The notes under the pieces were generated by a model. It worked only from the letters and a program-made list of their open reading frames with translations, made no database searches and was not told the origin of the DNA. Of a stretch of 64,000 nt of DNA, positions 8,190-17,310 are shown one piece after another (the first letter of the stretch is position 1; each line of letters begins with the position of its first letter). Position numbers and translations under genes: made by a program. Source of the DNA: an uncultured Alistipes sp. (GTDB lineage: Bacteria > Bacteroidota > Bacteroidia > Bacteroidales > Rikenellaceae). The DNA lies in the NCBI GenBank assembly GCA_900769405.1, contig CAAGGL010000024.1, positions 186,001 to 250,000 on the forward strand, read 5' to 3'.

Positions 8190-9437
8190 TTATTTTACGA
8201 TCAGTTGTTCCAAATCGTCGAAGAATGACGGGTAGGATTTCGCTACGCACTCCGCCCCTTCGATAGTGATCGGCGCATCGGCCGTCAGCGCCGCAATTGC
8301 CATCGACATCGCTATGCGATGATCGCCGTGGCTGTCGATCGTACAGCCGTGAATCTTACCGCCGCGAATACGCATAACATTTGGCTCGTCAATATCAATT
8401 TCGATGCCCGCCTTGGCGTACTCCTCGGCTAGCGTTACGGCGCGATTACTCTCCTTATGCAGCAGTCGCTCGGTGCCATAGATCGTGCTTGTGCCTTTGC
8501 AGTTTGCTGCCAATGCCGCCAGCGCGGGGAACAGATCGGGACAATGTGTTGCGTCAAATTCGAATGCCTTCAAACGGCGATGACGCACGGTCACGGTGTT
8601 GTCGGTCGATTCGACCTCGGCACCTGCACTAATCAGCGCCTTGATGATTGCGGTGTCGGCCTGTAACGACAAGCAACTCATATTGTTAACCGTCACTTCG
8701 CCCGTCACTGCGCCTGCAACCAACATCGGTGCCGCACCGCTCCAATCGCCCTCAATCATATAATTGGTGGCTTTATATTGTTGGAATCCCTCGATGAAGA
8801 ATTCGCTGTAATCCTTATGTGCAATCTCGACACCGAAACGACGCGCGGTATCGATTGTCATATCGACATACGGCAAGCTTTTGAGATCCTTGACATAAAT
8901 GGTCGTATCGCTCTGAGCCATAGGCAGTGAGAGTAGTAAACCCGTCAGGAATTGCGAGCTAATCGAACCATCAACGCTCACCTCGCCACCCTGCATCGGA
9001 CCGCACACCTGAATCGGCAAGAAACCGCCTCCGTCGCGCACCTCGACACCCAGCTGACGCAACGGCTCGATCATCATCGAAATGGGGCGATAAAGGATCG
9101 TGCCCTCGCCATTGATCGTAATCGGCTGGTTGTGCAACGAGGCAACGGGGGTAAACAGACGTGTGGCAAGTCCCGACTCGCCAATATGCAGATTGTTGGT
9201 GCGGGGAGCAAATCCGCCGTGCACTTTGATTGTCGAGTTGTCGATGTAGGTAACCTCGGCACCTAATGCCTCGATGCAGTGTATCGCCGAGCGGGTGTCG
9301 TCGCACAATTCGAGGTTGCCAATGGTCGATTCGCCATCGGCAAGCAGCGCCACGGCCAATGCTCGCTGAGCATAGCTTTTAGAGCACGGAGGGGTTACGC
9401 AACCACCTGCCTTAGAAGGTGAGATAATACGTTTCAT
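8190..9437 (-). CDS. aroA: 3-phosphoshikimate 1-carboxyvinyltransferase (EPSP synthase)
   Basis: A 415-residue enzyme of the shikimate pathway that transfers enolpyruvate from PEP to shikimate-3-phosphate. Recognisable motifs are PPCSKSYAQRALAVALLADGES at the N terminus (substrate-binding Lys/Ser), SSQFLTGLLLSLPM, and DSHGDHRIAMSMAIAAL near the C terminus. Length is normal. Its start codon abuts the stop of lptB with no gap (lptB ends at 9438), so the two are translated from one mRNA; the functional link between them is not obvious. Confidence 0.95.
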   Translation of the reverse strand: MKRIISPSKAGGCVTPPCSKSYAQRALAVALLADGESTIGNLELCDDTRSAIHCIEALGAEVTYIDNSTIKVHGGFAPRTNNLHIGESGLATRLFTPVASLHNQPITINGEGTILYRPISMMIEPLRQLGVEVRDGGGFLPIQVCGPMQGGEVSVDGSISSQFLTGLLLSLPMAQSDTTIYVKDLKSLPYVDMTIDTARRFGVEIAHKDYSEFFIEGFQQYKATNYMIEGDWSGAAPMLVAGAVTGEVTVNNMSCLSLQADTAIIKALISAGAEVESTDNTVTVRHRRLKAFEFDATHCPDLFPALAALAANCKGTSTIYGTERLLHKESNRAVTLAEEYAKAGIEIDIDEPNVMRIRGGKIHGCTIDSHGDHRIAMSMAIAALTADAPITIEGAECVAKSYPSFFDDLEQLIVK

Positions 9438-10175
9438 TTATCTCAGTTTGAAGTCTTTACCCAGATATACTCTACGCACCTGCTCGTCGTTTGCCAAGTC
9501 CTCGGCCGAGCCCGCTTTCAGAATCTTACCCTCGAAAAGCAGGTAGGTACGGTCGGTAATCGAGAGCGTTTCGTGAACGTTGTGGTCGGTGATGATAACG
9601 CCGATATTCTTATTTTTCAACGTGCCGACAATGCTCTGAATATCCTCGACTGCGATGGGGTCAACACCCGCAAACGGCTCGTCGAGCAGAATGAATTTGG
9701 GGTTGATCGCTACGGCTCGCGCAATCTCGGTACGGCGACGCTCGCCACCCGAAAGCTGAATACCGAGGCTCTTGCGTACCTTTTGCAGGCGGAACTCCTC
9801 GATCAGATTCTCGACACGCTCGCGCTGATACTCCTTCGAGTAATTGGTCATTTCGAGCACCGAGCGAATATTGTCCTCGACGCTCAATTTGCGGAATACC
9901 GACGCCTCCTGTGCCAGGTAACCTACACCCAACTGCGCGCGCTTGTAAACGGGCAACGACGTGAGTGTCGTAACCTGGTTGTTGTCATCTTCGAGATAGA
10001 TGTTGCCCTCGTTGGGTTTGATCAGTCCGACGATCATATAGAACGAGGTGGTTTTGCCGGCACCATTGGGCCCGAGCAAACCTACGATTTCACCCTGCTT
10101 AACGTCGATAGACACGTGATCGACGACGGTACGGGCTTTGTATCTTTTGACGAGATCTTTTGTGAACAGTCTCAT
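9438..10175 (-). CDS. lptB: LPS export ABC transporter ATP-binding protein LptB
   Basis: I take the ATG at 10175 (MRLFTKDLVKRYKART), giving 245 residues; a longer frame starting at 10226 would run through the promoter region. Walker A is GPNGAGKT, the signature LSGGERRRTEIARA, Walker B FILLDEPFAGVDP and the switch His is in ITDHNVHE. LptB powers extraction of LPS from the inner membrane through LptFG. The other lpt genes are not adjacent. It is followed without a gap by aroA and is divergent from recQ. Confidence 0.93.
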   Translation of the reverse strand: MRLFTKDLVKRYKARTVVDHVSIDVKQGEIVGLLGPNGAGKTTSFYMIVGLIKPNEGNIYLEDDNNQVTTLTSLPVYKRAQLGVGYLAQEASVFRKLSVEDNIRSVLEMTNYSKEYQRERVENLIEEFRLQKVRKSLGIQLSGGERRRTEIARAVAINPKFILLDEPFAGVDPIAVEDIQSIVGTLKNKNIGVIITDHNVHETLSITDRTYLLFEGKILKAGSAEDLANDEQVRRVYLGKDFKLR

Positions 10176-10195
10176 TTTTTTGCTAAAATTTTCCA

Positions 10196-10233
10196 CAAAG
10201 TTATGGAATTTTCCGAAAAAAGTCATATCTTTA
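10196..10233. promoter_or_regulatory. Divergent promoter elements between lptB and recQ
   Basis: On the minus strand TAACTTTG (10196-10203) lies about 20 bases upstream of the lptB start. On the plus strand TATCTTTA (10226-10233) lies 30 bases upstream of the recQ start. Both resemble the Bacteroidota TAnnTTTG element, and they share an 87-base gap. Confidence 0.45.
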
Positions 10234-10262
10234 TCTCAAATTTGTTTCAACTACACGAATCT

Positions 10263-12455
10263 ATGGCGGAAGATTTACATAACCTATTGCACGATAAGCT
10301 GAAAGAGTATTTTGGCTTTACATCGTTCAAGGGCTATCAGGAAGCAGTGATCAAAAATGTGCTCGAAGGCAAGGATACCTTTGTATTAATGCCTACGGGT
10401 GGTGGAAAGTCGTTGTGCTACCAGTTGCCGGCTATGATTATGGACGGCGTTGCGATCATTATTTCACCTCTGATCGCGCTGATGAAGAATCAGGTTGACT
10501 CGATGCGAACCTTCGCAGCCGAGACGGGTGTGGCACACTTCCTCAATTCATCTCTGAATAAAACAGCGGTCAATCAGGTTCGCGCCGATGTGCTCGCAGG
10601 TAAGACCAAATTGCTCTATTTTGCACCCGAGTCGCTGACCAAAGAGGACAACGTCGAGTTTCTGCGCAAGATCAAGATTTCGTTCTACGCGATCGACGAG
10701 GCACACTGTATTTCGGAGTGGGGTCACGATTTCCGCCCTGAGTACCGCCGTATCCGCCCTATCATTAATGATATCGGTCAAGCTCCGCTGATTGCACTGA
10801 CGGCAACCGCCACGCCGAAGGTGCAGATGGATATCCAGAAGAATCTGGGTATGCAGGAGGCTACGGTATTCAAGTCGTCGTTCAATCGTGCGAACCTCTA
10901 TTATGAGATCCGCCCCAAGCACGATGCCTCGAAGGAGATTATTCGATTTATCAAGCAGAACGATGGCAAGTCGGGCATTATCTATTGCCTGAGCCGTAAG
11001 AAGGTCGAGGAGTTGGCCGAACTGCTTGTGGCTAACGGAATTAAGGCGCTGCCCTACCACGCAGGTATGGACGCCGCTACGCGTGCAAATAATCAGGACG
11101 CATTCCTGCACGAGGATGTCGATGTGATCGTTGCGACGATCGCGTTCGGTATGGGTATCGACAAGCCCGACGTGCGTTATGTGATCCACTACGATATTCC
11201 CAAGAGCCTCGAAGGTTACTATCAGGAGACGGGTCGTGCCGGTCGTGATGGTGGTGAGGGTCGTTGTATCGCTTTTTATAGCTATAAGGATATTCAGAAG
11301 CTCGAAAAGTTTATGCAGGGTAAGCCTGTGGCTGAGCAGGAGATCGGTAAACTGTTGTTGCAGGAGACAGTGTCTTATACCGAGAGTTCAATCTGCCGCC
11401 GCAAGACGCTGCTGCACTATTTCGGCGAGGAATATACCGAGGACAATTGCGGCAATTGCGACAATTGTCTGCACCCGCGCCCGCAGAAGGATGCTAAGGC
11501 CGCAACGCAGTTGATGCTCAAAACTTTGTCGTTCATTGGCGATAAGTTCAAGTCGGACTACCTGATCAATATTCTGGTTGGTAAGGTTACGGCATTGAAC
11601 AAGAGCTACGGACATAACGATTGCGAGTGGTTTGGCGCCGGTGCCGACTATGACGCTAAGTTCTGGGGCGCAGTCGTGCGTCAGGCTCACATCTTGGGTC
11701 TGATCGATAAGAATATCGAGAATTATGGTCTGCAATCGATTAACGATAAGGGTCGTTCGTATATCAATCTGCCCTTCCCGATTATGATTACGCTCGACCA
11801 CGACTACGATGCCGAGGAGAAGGAGATCGAGGCTGCAATGCCTCAGGGTCGTGGCGGTGTGGCTGACGAGGAACTGTTTATGATGTTGAAGGATCTGCGC
11901 AAGAAGGTGGCGAAGAAACACGACCTGCCTCCGTTTGTTGTGTTCCAGGATCCCTCGCTCGAAGATATGTCGATCCAATACCCGATCACCATCGAGGAGA
12001 TGCAGAATATCACGGGTGTCGGTGTCGGTAAGGCCAAGAAGTTTGGTGCGGAGTTCGTCAAGCTGATCAAGCAGTATGTCGAGGAGAAGGAGATTATCCG
12101 TCCGCAGGATATGGTCGTTAAGAGTGTCGGCAACAAGAGCGGCAACAAGATTTTCATCATTCAGTCGATTGACCGCAAGATGGATCTCGAAGATATCGCC
12201 CGCGCTAAGGATTTGGAGTTTGACGAGCTGCTGACCGAGATCGAGGGTATTGTCAATTCGGGTACTCGCTTGGATATCAAGTACTACATCGACAGTAATA
12301 TGGACGAGGATAAGGCCGAGGATATCTACCTCTACTTCAAGGAGGATGCCGAGAGCGATTCGTTGGCTGAGGCAGTCGAGGAGTTAGGCTCGGATTATAC
12401 CGAGGAGGAGATTCGTCTGATCCGCATCAAGTTTATTTGCGAACAGGGTAACTAA
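10263..12455 (+). CDS. recQ: ATP-dependent DNA helicase RecQ
   Basis: A 730-residue protein. The frame is open far upstream over lptB, but the ATG at 10263 gives the normal RecQ N terminus. Domains in order: SF2 helicase with Walker A MPTGGGKS (about 43-50) and DEAHCISEWGHDFRPEYRR, helicase C domain, zinc-binding RQC region with CGNCDNC, HRDC-like region (about 530-620), and a C-terminal extension with a further winged-helix-like segment. RecQ unwinds recombination and replication intermediates. It is followed 8 bases later by rsmA. Confidence 0.95.
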   Translation: MAEDLHNLLHDKLKEYFGFTSFKGYQEAVIKNVLEGKDTFVLMPTGGGKSLCYQLPAMIMDGVAIIISPLIALMKNQVDSMRTFAAETGVAHFLNSSLNKTAVNQVRADVLAGKTKLLYFAPESLTKEDNVEFLRKIKISFYAIDEAHCISEWGHDFRPEYRRIRPIINDIGQAPLIALTATATPKVQMDIQKNLGMQEATVFKSSFNRANLYYEIRPKHDASKEIIRFIKQNDGKSGIIYCLSRKKVEELAELLVANGIKALPYHAGMDAATRANNQDAFLHEDVDVIVATIAFGMGIDKPDVRYVIHYDIPKSLEGYYQETGRAGRDGGEGRCIAFYSYKDIQKLEKFMQGKPVAEQEIGKLLLQETVSYTESSICRRKTLLHYFGEEYTEDNCGNCDNCLHPRPQKDAKAATQLMLKTLSFIGDKFKSDYLINILVGKVTALNKSYGHNDCEWFGAGADYDAKFWGAVVRQAHILGLIDKNIENYGLQSINDKGRSYINLPFPIMITLDHDYDAEEKEIEAAMPQGRGGVADEELFMMLKDLRKKVAKKHDLPPFVVFQDPSLEDMSIQYPITIEEMQNITGVGVGKAKKFGAEFVKLIKQYVEEKEIIRPQDMVVKSVGNKSGNKIFIIQSIDRKMDLEDIARAKDLEFDELLTEIEGIVNSGTRLDIKYYIDSNMDEDKAEDIYLYFKEDAESDSLAEAVEELGSDYTEEEIRLIRIKFICEQGN

Positions 12456-12463
12456 TCGAGAAT

Positions 12464-13252
12464 ATGACCGAAGTACGCGCAAAGAAATCTCTCGGACAGC
12501 ACTTTTTGACCGATCTTAATATTGCTCGCAAAATTTGTTATTCGATGTCGGGTGGTACGCCCGAAGCTCCTGCAACCGTCTTGGAGGTTGGTTGCGGTAT
12601 GGGTGTGCTGACGCAGTTCCTGTTGCAACGTGACGATGTGGTGACCTACGGCGCGGAGATCGATGGCGAGAGCGTCGTTTATCTGCACGAGCACTACCCC
12701 GCTTTTGCTCCGCGATTGGTCGAGGGCGACTTCCTGCAAATGGATCTCAAAGCGATGTTCCCCGATGGCGTGCGAGTGATTGGTAATTTCCCGTATAATA
12801 TTTCGTCGCAGATATTTTTTAAGGTGATTGAGAATCGCGATCTGGTGCCCGAGTGTGTCGGAATGATCCAGCGCGAGGTCGCAGTGCGCTTGGCTGAGCC
12901 GCCGGGATCGAAGGAGTATGGTATTTTGAGCGTGCTGTTGCAGGCGTGGTACGATATCGAGTATCTGTTTACGGTTGGCGAGCAGGTGTTCAATCCTCCT
13001 CCGAAGGTCAAGAGCGCGGTGATTCGTTTAGTACGCAACCAGACGACCAAACTCGATTGCGACGAGCAACTCTTTGTGAAGGTCGTGAAGGCGTCGTTTG
13101 GTCAGCGCCGCAAGATGTTGCGCAACTCGTTGAAATCGGTATTTGGCGATTTCGGTGGAGCTGAGCATCGCTTCTTCACGCAGCGCGCCGAGCAGTTGTC
13201 GGTTGCCGACTTTGTAGAGCTGACCCAATGGGTAGCTGAAAACCGCAAATAA
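12464..13252 (+). CDS. rsmA: 16S rRNA dimethyladenosine transferase RsmA (KsgA)
   Basis: A 262-residue enzyme that dimethylates A1518 and A1519 in helix 45 of 16S rRNA during small-subunit assembly. The N-terminal KKSLGQHFLTD, SAM-binding VGCGMGVLT and catalytic NFPYNIS motifs are all present, with the helical C-terminal domain complete. It starts 8 bases after recQ and is followed by a strong terminator. Confidence 0.95.
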   Translation: MTEVRAKKSLGQHFLTDLNIARKICYSMSGGTPEAPATVLEVGCGMGVLTQFLLQRDDVVTYGAEIDGESVVYLHEHYPAFAPRLVEGDFLQMDLKAMFPDGVRVIGNFPYNISSQIFFKVIENRDLVPECVGMIQREVAVRLAEPPGSKEYGILSVLLQAWYDIEYLFTVGEQVFNPPPKVKSAVIRLVRNQTTKLDCDEQLFVKVVKASFGQRRKMLRNSLKSVFGDFGGAEHRFFTQRAEQLSVADFVELTQWVAENRK

Positions 13253-13280
13253 TCGTATAGAATAAAGGTGTAAAAAACGC

Positions 13281-13316
13281 AAGGTTCGCTTTCCGATTGG
13301 AGAGCGAACCTTTTTC
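13281..13316 (+). terminator. Terminator of recQ-rsmA
   Basis: Stem aaggttcgct (13281-13290) pairs with agcgaacctt (13303-13312), followed by T5. It lies 28 bases after the rsmA stop. Confidence 0.85.
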
Positions 13317-13318
13317 GT

Positions 13319-13407
13319 TGGTACTCGGAGCGGGAATCGAACCCGCACGGCCGTTGCTGGCCACAGGATTTTAAGTCCGGCGTGTCTACCTATTCCACCA
13401 TCCGAGC
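13319..13407 (-). tRNA. tRNA-Leu (anticodon TAA)
   Basis: On the minus strand the acceptor GCTCGGA (13407-13401) pairs with TCCGAGT, followed by discriminator A and an encoded CCA (13321-13319). The anticodon loop CTTAAAA gives TAA. A long variable arm, as in class II tRNAs, and GGTTCGATTCC in the T arm are visible. The overall shape closely follows bacterial tRNA-Leu(UAA). Confidence 0.95.
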
Positions 13408-13490
13408 AACCCTATTGTGCATTATTGCGAGTGCAAAAGTATCGATTTTATTTTGAAAATGCAAAATTTGCCTGTTTTTCGTCGGTATTT

Positions 13491-13520
13491 TTTGATTATT
13501 TCGGAAAAAATGCTATCTTG
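13491..13520 (+). promoter_or_regulatory. Promoter of the LRR lipoprotein
   Basis: TTTG (13491-13494) and TATCTTG (13514-13520) are separated by 19 bases, the usual spacing of Bacteroidota -33 and -7 boxes. The predicted start near 13527 would place the ATG at 13545 about 18 bases into the transcript and the ATG at 13591 about 64 bases in. Confidence 0.5.
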
Positions 13521-13553
13521 CAAAAAATATAAAATATTCATCAAATGAAACAC

Positions 13554-13587
<34 letters not shown>

Positions 13588-13590
13588 GCT

Positions 13591-15192
13591 ATGAGAAGAT
13601 TTGCTTATTTGCTGATAGCAGCAATGTTGTTTGCTGTCGGTTGTGATGATGAGGGTGGCGATAATGTCCACAACCCCAATCACCTCGGCTCTTACGATGC
13701 ACAAGAGTATGTCGAGGTATTAAATGCCAATCTTGATGCTGCGCAGGCAGTTCTTGAAGCCAAGATCTCCTTTAAGTACACAACGAGTGCTACTCCAATT
13801 GAAAAAGATAAACAGACCGTCGGCTATGACGTGGCACTCTCTAACGGCCGAAAAATCAAAATCTATACAAGTTCGAGCACAAGCGCTCCTACAATCCAAA
13901 TTGCCAAGGTGGATGGTGACTACTATTGGCAGTATAAGAATACGCCCCTGACCGATGATCGTGGCGAGAAGATGAAGGTGTCGCGTGTGAAGTTGAAAGC
14001 AAAGATCGAGAACGACAGCCTCATCGTCACTAATGGTAGCAATTTCACCCGAAATCTCGGATATGTGTCGGGTCGTGAGAATATTCGCTTTTTCCGTACG
14101 GTCACTACCGAGGGCACTAAGTCATCTTACAAATTGTATAATGGTTTGGTCTTCGACTTGCGCAAGTATGCGGAAGATGAGGTGCCGTTTGCTGACAAGA
14201 ATGTCGAGGCTATCTGCGTGAAGAGGTGGGATACCAATGGCGACGGTTATTTGTCGTTTACTGAGGCTGCGGCGGTTACTGAAATCGGCACGCCGTTTAA
14301 GGAGAATTCGATGATCGCCTCGTTCGAGGAGTTGAAATATTTCACTGGTTTAACATCTATCTCTGATTCTGCATTTTTCTTGTGTAAATCATTGGAGAAG
14401 ATCGCCTATCCCAAGTCGGTGAACACTATTGGCGGTTGGGCGTTTAATACTTGTCAGAAACTTGTCGAGCTGCCTATTCCGGAGGGTATTACCATTATCC
14501 GTAATTATGCATTTCGAAATTGTATTCTGAATGATATTGTACTCCCCAACAGCTTGTATTATATTGGAGGTTATGCCTTCTATAATTCGCGAGTTTCCAG
14601 CGTTAAGATCGGACCAAAGGTGTGGTATATTGGTGGCTATGCGTTCTGCTATTGTACGATGACGAGCGTTAAGCTGCCCGAGAGTATAGAAACATTAGGA
14701 TATAATCCGTGGTCGCATTGTGCAGAATTGGAGCGTTTCGAGGGTAAATTCGCATCGAGCGATGGTCGTATGCTTGTGGTTGATAATGAAGTTGTCTCGT
14801 TTGCAATGGCGGGGTTGACCTCATACACCATTCCCGAAGGCATAGAGATAGTGGGTATTGCTGCATTTGAAGGTGCGCCCCTTACCAAAATTACCTTCCC
14901 GTCGAGCCTTGTCGAAATTGCAGCTTCTTCGTTCAGAGATTGTCCTAAATTGACTGAAATAAGTATCCCTGAAAAAGTTGAGATAATAGGTAATAATGCG
15001 TTCAACAACTGCAAAGCTTTGGAGAAGGTTTATTGCAAACCGACTACCCCGCCGACTTTGGATAACTATCCGCCATTTAACGGCACTTCGTCGAAACTCA
15101 AAATCTATGTGCCGCGAGAGTCGGTAGAGGCTTATAAGACAAATGAAAAATGGTCGGTCTATGCCTCGAATATCGAAGGCTACGACTTCTAA
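13591..15192 (+). CDS. BspA-like leucine-rich repeat lipoprotein
   Basis: A 533-residue surface-type lipoprotein: signal peptide MRRFAYLLIAAMLFAVGC with Cys18 as acylation site, followed by DDEGGD. Residues of about 30-200 form an unassigned N-terminal domain. An EF-hand-like stretch (WDTNGDGYLSFTEAAAV) precedes a series of LRR_5 repeats (patterns such as LTSISDSAFFLCKSLEKI and ITIIRNYAFRNC) up to about residue 500. BspA-type repeats mediate adhesion to host or bacterial surfaces. The sequence is AT-richer than neighbouring housekeeping genes. The start is adjacent to a (TTAC)8 tract, so expression may vary by slipped-strand copying. An alternative start at 13545 is possible for other repeat numbers. 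Confidence 0.82.
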   Translation: MRRFAYLLIAAMLFAVGCDDEGGDNVHNPNHLGSYDAQEYVEVLNANLDAAQAVLEAKISFKYTTSATPIEKDKQTVGYDVALSNGRKIKIYTSSSTSAPTIQIAKVDGDYYWQYKNTPLTDDRGEKMKVSRVKLKAKIENDSLIVTNGSNFTRNLGYVSGRENIRFFRTVTTEGTKSSYKLYNGLVFDLRKYAEDEVPFADKNVEAICVKRWDTNGDGYLSFTEAAAVTEIGTPFKENSMIASFEELKYFTGLTSISDSAFFLCKSLEKIAYPKSVNTIGGWAFNTCQKLVELPIPEGITIIRNYAFRNCILNDIVLPNSLYYIGGYAFYNSRVSSVKIGPKVWYIGGYAFCYCTMTSVKLPESIETLGYNPWSHCAELERFEGKFASSDGRMLVVDNEVVSFAMAGLTSYTIPEGIEIVGIAAFEGAPLTKITFPSSLVEIAASSFRDCPKLTEISIPEKVEIIGNNAFNNCKALEKVYCKPTTPPTLDNYPPFNGTSSKLKIYVPRESVEAYKTNEKWSVYASNIEGYDF

Positions 15193-15213
15193 TCATAGTA
15201 AATTTAATTAGTA

Positions 15214-15261
15214 AAAGCTGATGATCTCCGCCCAACTATTGGGAGTCATCAGCTTTTTTTG
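15214..15261 (+). terminator. Terminator of the LRR lipoprotein gene
   Basis: An imperfect long stem (aaagctgatga...ctcc with gggagtcatcagcttt) is followed by T7 at 15254-15260. The next gene's -7 element begins immediately after it. Confidence 0.8.
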
Positions 15262-15269
15262 TATATTTG
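15262..15269 (+). promoter_or_regulatory. -7 element of the C1 peptidase gene
   Basis: TATATTTG, an exact TAnnTTTG match, directly follows the preceding terminator and lies 18 bases before the ATG at 15288. This predicts a very short leader. Confidence 0.5.
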
Positions 15270-15287
15270 TCAAAATTCTATCCTAAT

Positions 15288-16421
15288 ATGAAAAAGATCC
15301 TCTTACAATTAGCTGTCGTAGCCGTATGTTGCGGTTGCGGTCAGGAGGCGGTGCAGACTCAGCAGGAGGAGCCCGCTGAACCTCAGAAAATCGAAAATCC
15401 TATGGTTGATTCGCTCTCGTGGGCTGCTACTCCCGTTAAGGATCAGGCGCGCACGGGTACTTGCTGGGCATACGGCGGTGTGTCGATGCTCGAAAGCGAA
15501 GTGATGCGTCGCGGTGGCGAGGAACTCAATCTCTCGGAGATGTGGGTGGCTCGCAATGCGTGGAAAGATAAGGCCATAAAGTATGTACGCCTGAATGGCC
15601 GTATGAACCTCTGGCAAGGTGGTGAGTTGCACGATGTGCTCTATGTTGTCGATCGCTATGGTATTGTTCCTCAGTCGGTTTACGAGGGTAATTCGTCGGA
15701 CGGTCAGTACGATCACCGCGAGTTGTGCAACGCTATGGTTGATTGCGCGAAGAAGATCGTCGAGGAGAAGGCCTATAAGACCGAAGGCTGGCAGGACGAG
15801 TTCGACAAGATTCTCGATCAGTATCTGGGTGTGCGCCCCGAGACTTTCGAGGTTGATGGCGTTGAATATACTCCCAAGAGCTATGCCGAGAAGTTGGGTC
15901 TGTCGGGCGACGATTTTGTCTATCTGACTTCGTTTGCTCATCACCCCTACTATGAGGAGTTTGCGATCGAAATTCCCGACAACTGGCTGGGCGAGAAGTC
16001 GATCAATCTGCCCCTTGACGAGCTGATTGAGGTGATGTATGGCGCATTGAAGGCTGGTTATACCATTGGTCTGGGCTCGGATATCTCGGAGGATAGTTAT
16101 AGCGGCGGTGTGTGCGTGCTGCCCACTGACGAGAACTACGTGAAGGGTACGACCCTTACAGATGAGATCGTAGTTGACGAGGCATTGCGTATGAAGTGGT
16201 TTGATGACCGCACGACGGTTGACGACCACGTGATGCATATCGTAGGTCTGGCGCGTGATCCTCAGGGTAAGTGCTATTTCAAGGTAAAGGATTCGGGTGG
16301 CGTGTCGCGTAACTTCGACGGTTACTGCTACATATCGGAGGCCTTTATGCGCGGTAAGGTGATCGAAATCGCCGTTAATCGTGCTGCGGTAGATCCTGCT
16401 TTGCTCGCTCGATGCAAGTAA
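15288..16421 (+). CDS. C1-family (bleomycin hydrolase/aminopeptidase C-like) lipoprotein
   Basis: A 377-residue protein starting at the ATG at 15288, with a lipoprotein-like signal (CCGCG around residue 17). The papain-like core shows the oxyanion Gln53 and catalytic Cys59 in KDQARTGTCWAYG and His314 in DDHVMH. The third catalytic position reads VKDSGG (Asp335) where the family normally has an Asn-Ser-Trp-Gly sequence. The bulk insertion between Cys and His matches the C1B aminopeptidase/bleomycin hydrolase group. Envelope-anchored forms are common in Bacteroidota. The Asn-to-Asp change may reduce activity. Its last 47 bases overlap the end of miaA on the opposite strand. Confidence 0.8.
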   Translation: MKKILLQLAVVAVCCGCGQEAVQTQQEEPAEPQKIENPMVDSLSWAATPVKDQARTGTCWAYGGVSMLESEVMRRGGEELNLSEMWVARNAWKDKAIKYVRLNGRMNLWQGGELHDVLYVVDRYGIVPQSVYEGNSSDGQYDHRELCNAMVDCAKKIVEEKAYKTEGWQDEFDKILDQYLGVRPETFEVDGVEYTPKSYAEKLGLSGDDFVYLTSFAHHPYYEEFAIEIPDNWLGEKSINLPLDELIEVMYGALKAGYTIGLGSDISEDSYSGGVCVLPTDENYVKGTTLTDEIVVDEALRMKWFDDRTTVDDHVMHIVGLARDPQGKCYFKVKDSGGVSRNFDGYCYISEAFMRGKVIEIAVNRAAVDPALLARCK

Positions 16422-17310
16422 TAACACCCTCCACGTCGCGCGGGTCGTGCCAAATGACCTGCGCGTCGCGGCGGAACCAAGTTAATTGACGCTTGGCATA
16501 ACGACGCGAATTGCGTTTGATAAGTTCGACTGCTTCGTCACGGCTACAAGTGCCGTCGAAGTAGTCGAACATCTCTTTATAGCCTACTGTTTGTAGTGAA
16601 TTGAGATGTCGATAAGGGTATAATGCGCGCGCCTCGGCTTCCAGCCCCTCGGCCATCATCATATCGACACGGCGGTCGATACGGTCGTAAAGCTCCGCGC
16701 GATCCATCTCCGTACCAATCTTAATGACGTCGAAATTGCGTTTGCGTATTGTGCCCGTGCGGAACTCCGAGAAAGTGCGACCGCTTGCCAGGCAGACCTC
16801 CAATGCGCGCTGTACGCGGGCGGGATTGTGGCGATCGACCTCGGCAGCATACGCAGGGTCGAGTCTCTCCAACTCGGCAAACAAATCCTCGACACCCTTC
16901 TCGCGCAGACGTGCCGAGAGTTGCTCGCGCAACTGGTCCGAAGCCTGCGGAATATCGTCAATGCCCTCGCATAAAGCCTTGACGTACAGACCTGCACCAC
17001 CTACGGCGACCACCGTCTGGTGTCCTGCGGCAAAAAGTTCGTCAAGTTTTGCCAAAGCCTCCTGCTCATATCGTCCGCAGGTGTATTGTTCGTGAATATC
17101 GTGTGATGCGATGAAATAGTGCGTTGCCGCAGCAAGCTCCTCGGCCGTAGGTTGTGCCGTGCCGATCGCCATACCGCGGAAGATTTGTCGTGCGTCGGTC
17201 GAGATGATAGGTGCATTATAATACTGCGCCAAGCGAATACTCAGCGCAGTTTTACCTGATCCTGTCGGACCAACAATCACGATCAACAAAGGTCGCACGT
17301 TAGAACTCAT
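16375..17310 (-). CDS. miaA: tRNA dimethylallyltransferase MiaA
   Basis: A 311-residue enzyme starting at the ATG at 17310, with P-loop GPTGSGKT near residue 14, DARQIFRGMAIGTAQP, and VGGAGLYVKALCEG for substrate binding. It prenylates A37 of tRNAs reading UNN codons. Its start overlaps the upstream gene's stop by 11 bases, suggesting translational coupling. Its 3' end overlaps the convergent C1 peptidase gene by 47 bases. Confidence 0.94.
   Translation of the reverse strand: MSSNVRPLLIVIVGPTGSGKTALSIRLAQYYNAPIISTDARQIFRGMAIGTAQPTAEELAAATHYFIASHDIHEQYTCGRYEQEALAKLDELFAAGHQTVVAVGGAGLYVKALCEGIDDIPQASDQLREQLSARLREKGVEDLFAELERLDPAYAAEVDRHNPARVQRALEVCLASGRTFSEFRTGTIRKRNFDVIKIGTEMDRAELYDRIDRRVDMMMAEGLEAEARALYPYRHLNSLQTVGYKEMFDYFDGTCSRDEAVELIKRNSRRYAKRQLTWFRRDAQVIWHDPRDVEGVITCIERAKQDLPQHD

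Noticed and set aside
9573..10262. Extension of the recQ frame 230 codons upstream
   Set aside because: The extra part is antisense to lptB; RecQ homology and a promoter element place the start at 10263.
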